This document shows, in pieces, positions 52,391 to 60,415 of a DNA stretch of 64,000 nt. Every line of letters begins with the position of its first letter. The stretch's first letter is position 1. Made by a program: the position numbers and the translations under genes. Below the pieces are notes generated by a model. The model was given only the letters and a program-made list of their open reading frames with translations. It was not told the DNA's origin and ran no database searches. Source of the DNA: Arthrobacter sp. MAHUQ-56 (GTDB lineage Bacteria; Actinomycetota; Actinomycetes; Actinomycetales; Micrococcaceae); the NCBI RefSeq assembly GCF_019710585.1, contig NZ_JAIFZQ010000008.1, positions 124,001 through 188,000 on the forward strand, read 5' to 3'.

Positions 52391-52611
52391 GTGGATAACC
52401 ATCAAGGATTGTCCCCATCCATGGGTACGGCCAGGAGCGAGCTCCCCGACTTGATGTCCGTGAATTGGTGTCCGACGCGGCCTGGGCCGATGGATGGGTG
52501 GATTGCCGACTCCGGATCCGCTGTCTCCGGTAGTCCGGACCGGAACGCGACGTGCCCGTTCGCAGCGCAGGAGGTGGGCGGTGGAGCGGAATTTGCTGTG
52601 GGGAGGTTGCC
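52391..52611. other. Non-coding stretch after the repeats
   Basis: About 220 nt between the repeats and the end of the polymerase gene on the opposite strand. No ribosome site or credible ORF; I see nothing else in it except one near-match of a DnaA box at 52389-52397. Confidence 0.4.
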
Positions 52612-53925
52612 CTACAGGTGCTGCAGTGCCTGCCCACCCGCGGCGCTGTACGACGGCGGCGCCTGCCGCGGCGTCCTGAGGCCGAGGACTGCGCCTGCGG
52701 CCAGCCAAAGAACCGGAGTCGACGCAATCGACGACGCGGATTCGGACGAAGCCACGGCCAGGACGAAGGCAATCGTGAGCCAGACCGCAAGGCTCGCACC
52801 CCTCGGCACCCGGCGGAGCAGCTTCCAAATGCGAACAGTGAGCAGCAGTACGGCGATGATGATGGGCCAGCCCAGCCAGGCGAAATAAAGGCCCAGGAGG
52901 CTCTCGCTGCCCACGCCGGTGGACGCTCCTTCCAGTGCCGCCTGGTACCCGGTGGTGCCGAAGCCCAGCCCAAGGGGCGACTGCAGGCCCAGCATGAGGC
53001 CGGAGAACAGTCCGTCTGAGTGGCTCGCCGTATTGCCTTGCTCAACGAATGTCGAGAAGAGGTAGCCGCCAAGTCCGATGCCCACGAGCAGGCCGGCGTA
53101 TTTGCCGATTCTTACCCAGATCAGATAGACCAGCGTCACTACGAGGAAGATCAGGATGCCGGCGCGGGCGTAGGCGAAGAAGAGGGACAAGCCGATTGCT
53201 GCCAGCATGCCGATCCGGGCGAAACCACGGAGCTTTGCGACGGCGGCAAATGCTGCCAGCCCCAGCAGGAAGCCCATAACCGGCGGGTTCATGAAGGGGC
53301 CACCCGGGCGGAGGGCCGCTTCGCCATCAGTGACGCCATCCGCGAAGTACGCGGGTGGAAGCCCCATCCTCATTCCTTTCGGGTTGCCGCCAACAACGTT
53401 CAGGTAGTACCAGGCGGGATCAATCAGCGGAGCCTGCTTGATCTCCTCTACGATGACCCACGCCACTGTCAGGGCGCCGAAAACCAGCAGCCAGCTGACC
53501 ACCTTGGACCACTGGATGAGGTCCCGGTACACGTAGCCTGCGAAGACGAGCCCCAGGGGCATGAGTACCTGCCGCGCCTGGGCGATGCCGATTCCACTGT
53601 CCGGAGAACGAATGAACCCAATAGCCACGAACAGGACCAGGAGCAACAGCAGCCCAAGGGCCCTTTGCAGCCGCCTGTCCGAAGCGGTGAAAGCCCTGAT
53701 GACGGCGGCCAGAACCAGGACGGCGACCGGAACGTCATCAACGTATTGGAAAGCACTCGAGTGGGTGAGGCTGAGCAGGGGCGCCTGGGACCACCCTGCG
53801 GCGATCACCAGCCCGATAAGCACATGGTAGGAGCGCCCCAGGATCAGCGCGAGACTGATCAGTGCCAAGGCGACCACAAGGGAAAGCAATTGCACGGGTT
53901 GGTCGCTCCTCTGCTTATCGGTCAT
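52612..53925 (-). CDS. O-antigen ligase/polymerase-like membrane protein (Wzy candidate)
   Basis: 437 residues with about 12 hydrophobic segments and one long extracellular loop (about 165-205, WYYLNVVGGNPKGMRMG), as in Wzy polymerases and WaaL ligases. The segment GLQSPLGLGFGTTGYQ near 330-345 resembles the family end region. Would polymerise or ligate the repeat units made by the cluster. Antisense to the preceding genes. Specificity unknown. Confidence 0.85.
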   Translation of the reverse strand: MTDKQRSDQPVQLLSLVVALALISLALILGRSYHVLIGLVIAAGWSQAPLLSLTHSSAFQYVDDVPVAVLVLAAVIRAFTASDRRLQRALGLLLLLVLFVAIGFIRSPDSGIGIAQARQVLMPLGLVFAGYVYRDLIQWSKVVSWLLVFGALTVAWVIVEEIKQAPLIDPAWYYLNVVGGNPKGMRMGLPPAYFADGVTDGEAALRPGGPFMNPPVMGFLLGLAAFAAVAKLRGFARIGMLAAIGLSLFFAYARAGILIFLVVTLVYLIWVRIGKYAGLLVGIGLGGYLFSTFVEQGNTASHSDGLFSGLMLGLQSPLGLGFGTTGYQAALEGASTGVGSESLLGLYFAWLGWPIIIAVLLLTVRIWKLLRRVPRGASLAVWLTIAFVLAVASSESASSIASTPVLWLAAGAVLGLRTPRQAPPSYSAAGGQALQHL

Positions 53926-54088
53926 GACGCCCAGGTGGCTTCAAGAGGCCCGAAGCGGCCCGGCGTCGCGGCGAATGGTCCGCACTTTCACCGTAGGTGC
54001 ACGGCGAGGCCGCCACTAGGCCAACCCCGGCCGGTTTGTGGGTATCCGCATGACGTCTGCGGACGGGCAGTCCCGCCATTGCAGGGAA

Positions 54089-55261
54089 CTACAAGGACTG
54101 AAGATCCTGCCCGGTGCAGAGAGCGGCGGCGACTGCGTTCCTCCAGTACGCGACGAAAGGCGCAACAGCCTCCCGGGCATCACGTTCCCTGCGCAGCACC
54201 GCGATCTGGTTTCCAAGGCGGTCAAGGACGGCGGGGTCCGTAATGGTCTTGTATGCGGCTTCTGCAAGCGCCGGAACCGAGGCGGGCACCACCACGAGGC
54301 CCCCCGCCCTGGCGGCTTCCCCCAAAGTCCCGGCGTCAAAACCGATCACCGGAGTGCCATAGGCAAAGGCCCGGGAAACCACGCCCGATGCCGGCAGCAT
54401 CTGCCCGTAAAAGCGGCTCGTCTTGTCGTAAGGCAGCAGGATGGCCCGCACGGATTCAAAAAAAGCGTCCTCCTGGGCGCCCTCAACAGCACCAAGGATG
54501 GTAACTCCAGGCACGGGAGGAAGTTTCTCCGTTCCGCGGCCGGCAACAATGACTTCCACATCGCGGGGAATTCCGTGGCGCAGCTCAACGAGCCTTTCAA
54601 ACCCTTTGCCCTTGGCTGCGTGGCCATAAAGTCCGACGGCGAGCGGCCGGTCCGGGAGCGGCGCAAGAGAAGGCCTGGGCGGGACGAAATGTACCGCGGG
54701 CATCACCGGAGAGCCCGGGAAAGTCTGCCGGAGTGCGCCGGCTCCGACCTCGCTGAGCGCGAAAAGGGCGGTGTTCCGCAGCAGCAGCCTTTCCAGCCAT
54801 GCGCTGACGGGACGAAGCGGCAGGTGGATTCCGTGCTGGAGAAGTTTGCTCTTCGCGACCGGCTTCAGCCGGAAGGGCCACCAGACCGCCCACGGGGGGT
54901 CGTGCACGGTTGCCGTGGTGATGACACTGGCGCCGCGGCCGGCGAGGAGCCAAAAAGGAGCCAGCGACGCCGCGGACAACTCGAAGTGGAGTACCACCGG
55001 GCCGCGGGAAAGGGACGTGCCTATCTCCGCGGAGAGCTGTTTCCGGTAACGGAACAAATCAAGAATCCCGGCGCTGCCCGGGCCAAAGGTTCTGACCTCG
55101 CGATAGGAGGAAAACAGCGGGGCGGCAGCGGCGGCAAATTCCCCTGCATAATCTCCGACCCCGCCGGAATTCTCCTGCGGCGCGACAAGAATGAGCGTTG
55201 CCGGAATTGGCTCATTGTTACTTATGGGAACTGCGTCTGCTTTGTTCACGATTCTCCGCAT
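54089..55261 (-). CDS. Glycosyltransferase family 4-like
   Basis: 390 residues. N-terminal LILVAPQENSGGVGDYAGEFA has the Gly-rich GGVGDY opening of GT-B enzymes; the C-terminal half has AVGLYGHAAKGKGFERLVEL, VIVAGRGTEKLP and ILLPYDKTSRFYGQMLPASG. Divergent from the flippase. Donor and acceptor unknown; third glycosyltransferase of the locus. Confidence 0.84.
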   Translation of the reverse strand: MRRIVNKADAVPISNNEPIPATLILVAPQENSGGVGDYAGEFAAAAAPLFSSYREVRTFGPGSAGILDLFRYRKQLSAEIGTSLSRGPVVLHFELSAASLAPFWLLAGRGASVITTATVHDPPWAVWWPFRLKPVAKSKLLQHGIHLPLRPVSAWLERLLLRNTALFALSEVGAGALRQTFPGSPVMPAVHFVPPRPSLAPLPDRPLAVGLYGHAAKGKGFERLVELRHGIPRDVEVIVAGRGTEKLPPVPGVTILGAVEGAQEDAFFESVRAILLPYDKTSRFYGQMLPASGVVSRAFAYGTPVIGFDAGTLGEAARAGGLVVVPASVPALAEAAYKTITDPAVLDRLGNQIAVLRRERDAREAVAPFVAYWRNAVAAALCTGQDLQSL

Positions 55262-55346
55262 ACGCCAAAAGACGGTAATTTCGGGGGAAACTAATCCTGG
55301 TCAAGTTTATCCGGCGGCAGCGCGCACCGGCAGTGTGCGGGACCGG

Positions 55347-55365
55347 TTATGGGGAAAACCCCTAA
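55347..55365. promoter_or_regulatory. Inverted repeat before the flippase gene
   Basis: TTA-T-GGGG-AAAA-CCCC-TAA (55347-55365) lies in the divergent region of the glycosyltransferase and flippase genes, with a symmetrical shape like a transcription factor site. Confidence 0.4.
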
Positions 55366-55450
55366 TCCCACAAACATTTCCCCGTCCGGGCCCCCGGGCC
55401 GCACATCGGCAGTAGTCTGCTGCAATGTGGCCACAGGAAGGCTCCGAACC

Positions 55451-56902
55451 ATGACCAACGTCGCTGGTGGACTTGCCCGCGTCGGCTTCCGGGGAGCCGT
55501 CTGGCAAGGGCTCGCGCTCATCTCCGGCAAGGGCATCGTGCTCCTCACGACGATCGTGCTGGCGCGCCTCCTATCGCCGGAACAGTACGGCCTCGTGGCT
55601 GCGGCGCTGGTCCTCATGGCCTACATGGAGACCATCGCCGACGCCGGCGTGGCCCAGGCCCTGGTTTACCTGCCTGCCTCGGGGGTAGCGGCGCGCTCAG
55701 CGCTGCTCGTTTCGGTGGTCCTGGGTGCAGGCCTTGCGGTCCTGGCCATTATCGCTGCGCCCTGGATCGGCGGGCTGTTCCAGCTGCCCGACGTCGAACC
55801 CCTGGTGAGGGTGTTGGCCATCTCCCTGCTCGCCACCGCACTTGGGGCCGTCCCGGAAGCGCTGCTCCGGCGCGACCTGCAATTCAAGAAGCTGGCCGTG
55901 GCGCCCGTCTGCCGGGCACTGACCACAGGTGCCGTCAGCCTCACGCTCGCCTTCGCGGGCTACGGGGCTTTCTCCCTGGCAGCCGGCACTGCAAGCGGAT
56001 CGGTTGCCTACGCTGCCACGTGTTGGTTCCTGATACGGCGCGACGCCCCGTGGCAGCTCTGGCGCGTAGCGAAGGACGCGATCCGCGCCACCCTCAAGTT
56101 CGGCGTCCCGGTGGCCGGCAGCAATCTGCTGGCCCGGCTGATTTTCGACATCGACTACGTGATCATTGCCTCGGTACTGGGTGCACAGGCCCTGGGTTAC
56201 TACACCCTGGCCTTCCGACTCCCTGAAGCGCTGATCATCAATGTCTTCTTTGTGCTTTCCACCGTCCTGTTCCCCCTCTATACGCAGGTGCAGGACCAGC
56301 CGGGACGCCTGCGTGAAGGCTACCTGAAGGGTGTACGGATCCAGTCCCTCTACGGGATGACGTCCGGCGTTGGCCTGGCGGTCCTGGCACCGGTGATTGT
56401 CCCCCTGGTGTTTGGTTCGAAGTGGAGCGACTCAGTGGTGCCGCTGGTGTTCCTGTCCCTGTATGCCGCGGCTCGCTCCCTGGGGGCCGGCGCCAACGAC
56501 GTGTACAAGGCCATAGGCCGTCCGGGACTGTCCATCACCTTCTCCAGCGTCAGGTTGGCAGTGTTGGTGCCGGTCCTGATCCTGTCCACCCAGTGGGGCA
56601 TCGTCGGCGTCGCATGTGCGCAGATGGCCACGGCAGTGCTGTTTGCCTTCGGCATGCAGGCGGTGGCGGCAAGGGTCCTGGGAATTGGAGCGCGGGCCCT
56701 GCTCCGCGCAATCCTGCCTGCGCTGGCGTGCAGCCTCGCGGTGGTCCTGGCGGGACTGGAAATCCTCCTGCTGCCCTACCTTGGCGGCCTGCCCACCGCC
56801 GCTTTGGTACTGGTCACCTCGGTGGCTGCCGTCTACCTCGTCCTGCGCCTGGGCTTTGCGTCACTCCACGACGAGCTGGTGGTCCTCCTCCGCCGTCGCT
56901 GA
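55451..56902 (+). CDS. Oligosaccharide flippase (Wzx-like)
   Basis: 483-residue membrane protein with about 14 hydrophobic helices, of the polysaccharide transporter/MOP superfamily. Family opening RVGFRGAVWQGLALISGKGIVL, then VLARLLSPEQYGLVAAALVLM. AGGAAGG precedes the ATG at 55451; the open frame upstream runs through the regulatory region. Turns lipid-linked repeat units across the membrane for polymerisation. Confidence 0.9.
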   Translation: MTNVAGGLARVGFRGAVWQGLALISGKGIVLLTTIVLARLLSPEQYGLVAAALVLMAYMETIADAGVAQALVYLPASGVAARSALLVSVVLGAGLAVLAIIAAPWIGGLFQLPDVEPLVRVLAISLLATALGAVPEALLRRDLQFKKLAVAPVCRALTTGAVSLTLAFAGYGAFSLAAGTASGSVAYAATCWFLIRRDAPWQLWRVAKDAIRATLKFGVPVAGSNLLARLIFDIDYVIIASVLGAQALGYYTLAFRLPEALIINVFFVLSTVLFPLYTQVQDQPGRLREGYLKGVRIQSLYGMTSGVGLAVLAPVIVPLVFGSKWSDSVVPLVFLSLYAAARSLGAGANDVYKAIGRPGLSITFSSVRLAVLVPVLILSTQWGIVGVACAQMATAVLFAFGMQAVAARVLGIGARALLRAILPALACSLAVVLAGLEILLLPYLGGLPTAALVLVTSVAAVYLVLRLGFASLHDELVVLLRRR

Positions 56903-56962
56903 CGGGCCGCTGTTGGACCGGCGGCGCAAGGCCCCGAATTTTTACCAGGAATTCGGCAGGGA

Positions 56963-57982
56963 TCAGCGCGGCGTCCAGGCCGTCACGGCGTGCCGCCAAA
57001 GCCAGAAGTCACGGTCAGCGGTGACTGCCGCCTGCAGGTGCCCGGTGTCGCCGCCGTACGTCCCCTCGCCGTTGAGCCGGTAGGCAAGGGTGGCCGCCGA
57101 ACGCGCCCACGTGGCGATGACCAGGTAGGGAAGCAGCCCGGTGTCCACGTTCCGGAGCCTGAGGTGCTCCGTCACCGACGACACCGCCCATCCGCCGGGA
57201 CTGAAGGCGTTGTTGAAGGCCTGGAGCTGGAGCTGGCGGGACGACAACGCCTGCTCCCGCGACTGGCCGACGTACTGCAAATAGAAGATCAGGTCATGGG
57301 CCGGCAATCCATCGAGGCGGGAACGCTCCCAGTCAACAACCTGAAGGCGGCCGTCGGGCTGGAGAAACAAGTTCTGGTAGCTGAGGTCGCCGTGTTCCAC
57401 CACGGCCGGAAGCTGCTCCGACCGCAACGGCGCCAACGCCTGGTGTGTGAGGTCGACGAGGGCGGCCACTTCCGTCTGCCCCGGGAACAGCGAGGCAAGC
57501 GCAGCCAAGGGACGGCCTACTGTGCGCTCGTACCAATCCGGGTTTTCCGCGACCGGCCTGGTGCAGGGCAAGCCGGCGACGAAATCCATCCCGGCCTGTA
57601 CTGCCCTGGCGAAGTCTTCCACAACCCGCCGGGGCTCCAACAGATCGCCGCCGACGGCCGTTTCGATGAGCACTGTCTGTCCGCCGACGTCCAGCACCCC
57701 GACTACTTCCGGAGCACCTTGCCCCGACCCCACGCCCAAGGACTTGAGCTCAAGGAGCACGTCAGCCTCTTTTCGTACGCTGGCGTTGTCCCCGGGTTGG
57801 CGGGGGACTTTGACTACCAGGGTTGGGCGGGCCGCACCTTCAGCAAAGACCAGCGCCACAACGTGCCGTGACGTGACGAACTGCGGTGTCAGCAGGAGGG
57901 TGGTCCACTTGCGGGGAACGCCGAACCGGGCAAGCCCAAGATCCCCGTAATGGTCGGCAAGCAGCTGGTCAATGTAGTTCAC
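56963..57982 (-). CDS. APH-fold phosphotransferase
   Basis: 339 residues from GTG 57982 (VNYIDQLLADHYGDLG). Kinase motifs: HGDLSYQN at 197-204 (catalytic Asp199, Asn204) and VVDWE with the metal-binding Asp217. The first lobe has the nucleotide-binding LVVKVPRQPG. This looks like an aminoglycoside/choline/homoserine kinase fold. In a polysaccharide locus it more likely phosphorylates a sugar or small acceptor. GTGA overlap ties it to the fusion protein upstream. Confidence 0.85.
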   Translation of the reverse strand: MNYIDQLLADHYGDLGLARFGVPRKWTTLLLTPQFVTSRHVVALVFAEGAARPTLVVKVPRQPGDNASVRKEADVLLELKSLGVGSGQGAPEVVGVLDVGGQTVLIETAVGGDLLEPRRVVEDFARAVQAGMDFVAGLPCTRPVAENPDWYERTVGRPLAALASLFPGQTEVAALVDLTHQALAPLRSEQLPAVVEHGDLSYQNLFLQPDGRLQVVDWERSRLDGLPAHDLIFYLQYVGQSREQALSSRQLQLQAFNNAFSPGGWAVSSVTEHLRLRNVDTGLLPYLVIATWARSAATLAYRLNGEGTYGGDTGHLQAAVTADRDFWLWRHAVTAWTPR

Positions 57983-59913
57983 GCGGAGTCCTTCCCGGGC
58001 GCTGCCTCCGGCCACCGACCGATTACCGTTCCGGCTGGAGCGGCGACATCGAACAGGCCCAGGGTCAATGCCAGGCCGGCCACTGCAGCCTTGGCCTTGC
58101 CAAAACGGGCGCCGGAGTAATGGGCCAAGGTATCCCGGACGGCGGCCACTGACGCTGTGGGCACCAGGCGTTCCGGTCCTTCGAACCTGGGCACATGCCA
58201 ATAGACGGCCACATCTTCAAAACCCAGTTTCTCCATGGCCCGCTTCCACCCCGCAAGGGTACGCGGGCCGGAACGTGGTCCGAACGAGCTCTGCACCTGC
58301 ACGCACACCCATCCGTTCGGGCGGAGGGAGGCAGCGGCCACTTCGACCAGGGCGAGGTCCGGCCGGGACAGCAGAACGGTATCGAGATCGGGCACCGCCG
58401 CCCGCTCTTTGCCGGCTTCGATGCTGCGGGCGGCAGGATCCAGCAGGCTGATGGCGGCTACTGCCTCGGGGCTGATCCTGCCGCCGTAACCAACTTTCCC
58501 TGTTTTGCCCTGGGGAAGCAGGAAGCGCCAGTCCATCAGCATCCACTGGTGCAGGGGAATGGGGTCCGGGTCTGCCGGCCCCGCCGTCTTTTCGCCGCTC
58601 ACGACCTTCCAGAGAAGTTCGGACGCCTTGCGTCGAACCCGGGATTCGGATTCACTGGCATCGATGATGCGCGCCGAAGGAAGGTGTGCTGCCAGCTCCA
58701 GATAGGCGTTCCGCCACTCCTCGAGTACCTCGGGGCTGTGTTCGCCTTTACGGGCGTACATCACCTCGCCGGGCACATCAAGCACCAGGACAAGGTCCGG
58801 CCGCGGTTGGACGTACAGCGCCAGGTCATCCGAGAGCCTCCGCAGCCGGCTCTTCGCCTGCCCGCCGCCAAGCATCCCGTCCTGGGCCAGCCGGTCCAGG
58901 AGCACCAGCCTCCCCCGCAGGGACTGGTACCTCGCCGTGAATCCCCCTCGAAGGATGCGGAACACCTTCCTGCCGAGGATGCCGCCCGGGACCTTTGCGA
59001 TCCACCGGTCGGAAGGGCTGCTGGCCCAGAGGCCCATGTAGACGTATGACGAGGGCAGCGGGCAATGGGAGCGCAGGCCGTGGAGCAGCGTCGTTTTGCC
59101 GGCTCCATCCGGGGCAAGGACCCCGATGACAGGCCCCGCTCCCTGAAGACGCGGGCCAACACGCCGCAGGGCATGGTGGGCCAGGCCGACCAGCCTGGGC
59201 GGGCGCGCACTCCCCCGCCACCGGGACTTCATCCCCGCGGCGAATGCAGGCACCTCATGGAACCTGCCGGACTGCAACACATCCAGAAGGGCTGCGGCGG
59301 TTCCTTTCCCCAGTTTGCGGTCCACAAAGGCCGCCACAGGGTCCGTGGCCGATGCCAACACGCGGGCGGCCCTCGCAGCTTCCACTCTTCCGGGGGCTAT
59401 TTCGCCCTTGTCCAGGACCAGGTGCAGGATGTGGAGCCAGGCCTGGTCAGCGGGGTCCGGCAGCCACAAGGGACCCAGACGGACCCTCCGCCGCAGGCAA
59501 CCCTCCGCAAGCCCCGTGCCAAGTTCCTGGAACCGCCCGAAACTGATGTCCGAAACAATGTCGAGCTTGAGCCAAAGATCATCGCCGGGAAAGTACCGGA
59601 AGTAGAAACGGTGGCTGCCGTGGCCCAAGGCCCGGACGCGGCGGAACCCCACGCCGTCAAGAAGGTCGTCCAGGCCGCGCACCATTTCCCGGGGAACAAG
59701 GATGTCCACGTCCCCTGCAGGGCGGAGCAAATCATTCTCGCCCCTCAGCACCACCCATGGCAGGCCGGTGCTTTCCAAAGCCGCCAGCGCTGCTTCCAGG
59801 CCGCGGTGCACCTTCGGGATGGGCCGGCCATCCTGGACCGGCCGACGTCCGCCATTCAATTCCGCCTTGGTAAATGAGGCCGGCAGGTGGGGAGACACTG
59901 ACAATTTACTCAC
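57979..59913 (-). CDS. Three-domain fusion: nucleotidyltransferase-like, thymidylate-kinase-like, methyltransferase-like
   Basis: 644 residues. Domain 1 (about 35-235) is a nucleotidyltransferase-like fold with LPWVVLRGEND and the metal pair Asp68/Asp70 in AGDVDILV. Domain 2 (about 260-440) is P-loop kinase-like with Walker A GVLAPDGAGKTT (264-275) and LVLLDRLAQDGM, as in thymidylate-kinase relatives. Domain 3 (about 450-635) resembles a SAM-methyltransferase second half (SLRPNGWVCVQVQSSFGP), but the Gly-rich SAM loop is not clear. Overlaps the APH gene by 4 nt. Function unknown. Confidence 0.82.
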   Translation of the reverse strand: MSKLSVSPHLPASFTKAELNGGRRPVQDGRPIPKVHRGLEAALAALESTGLPWVVLRGENDLLRPAGDVDILVPREMVRGLDDLLDGVGFRRVRALGHGSHRFYFRYFPGDDLWLKLDIVSDISFGRFQELGTGLAEGCLRRRVRLGPLWLPDPADQAWLHILHLVLDKGEIAPGRVEAARAARVLASATDPVAAFVDRKLGKGTAAALLDVLQSGRFHEVPAFAAGMKSRWRGSARPPRLVGLAHHALRRVGPRLQGAGPVIGVLAPDGAGKTTLLHGLRSHCPLPSSYVYMGLWASSPSDRWIAKVPGGILGRKVFRILRGGFTARYQSLRGRLVLLDRLAQDGMLGGGQAKSRLRRLSDDLALYVQPRPDLVLVLDVPGEVMYARKGEHSPEVLEEWRNAYLELAAHLPSARIIDASESESRVRRKASELLWKVVSGEKTAGPADPDPIPLHQWMLMDWRFLLPQGKTGKVGYGGRISPEAVAAISLLDPAARSIEAGKERAAVPDLDTVLLSRPDLALVEVAAASLRPNGWVCVQVQSSFGPRSGPRTLAGWKRAMEKLGFEDVAVYWHVPRFEGPERLVPTASVAAVRDTLAHYSGARFGKAKAAVAGLALTLGLFDVAAPAGTVIGRWPEAAPGKDSA

Positions 59914-60415
59914 CCTTCATGACAGTCCGAAACACGGAACACGCAGGTGTCCCGCCGGCGCAGCGGCCGTTCCGGGAGACTATGCCCAGGCTGCTCCAGT
60001 ATCACGAGTAGAAGGTACTCACTTTTTCTGCAGGTGGGTTCCCACACTACGCAGGTAAGGGGCCTCCCGGCGGCAATCAGGGCTGGCACGGGGATGTGCG
60101 CATGCAGCAAACCATTAGGTAGGGGAGTGCGGGAACAGCGGGGCTTAGGTAGGTAGGGGCATGCCCCGCCATCTTGAGCAAAAGCGGGGGCGATCTTGAG
60201 CAAATCCAAAGCAGGATCGTATGGCGCGGCTTTCATTTTCGCGGCTATATTCTCATCTACGGCTGGGTACCGTGCCCGAGGCAGTACGCTGAGGGCCCCC
60301 GCCCTGAAGGTTATTCACCTGACTTCCAGGACGGTGAGCTCGCTTTTTAAAACGGGCTGTGTCAAAAACTACAACCGAAAGAATGCCGGTCTCCTTCTTC
60401 GAGAATTGGGGACCC
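59914..60415. promoter_or_regulatory. Repeat-rich regulatory region before the LuxR gene
   Basis: 500 nt without a gene between the divergent fusion and LuxR genes. Direct repeat ATCTTGAGCAAA at 60171-60182 and 60193-60204 (22 bp apart). GGTARGGG-type boxes at 60054-60062, 60118-60125 and 60148-60159, the last running into the palindrome GGGGCATGCCCC (60156-60167). The layout suggests cooperative binding of a regulator, probably the LuxR protein itself. Confidence 0.5.

Noticed and set aside
52391-52888. 165-codon plus-strand ORF next to the repeats
   Set aside because: No ribosome site, mostly antisense to the polymerase gene, and Cys/Pro-rich without a domain.
53020-54243. 407-codon plus-strand ORF opposite the Wzy-like gene
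   Set aside because: Hydrophilic Gln/Gly/His-rich shadow of a membrane protein gene, with no ribosome site.
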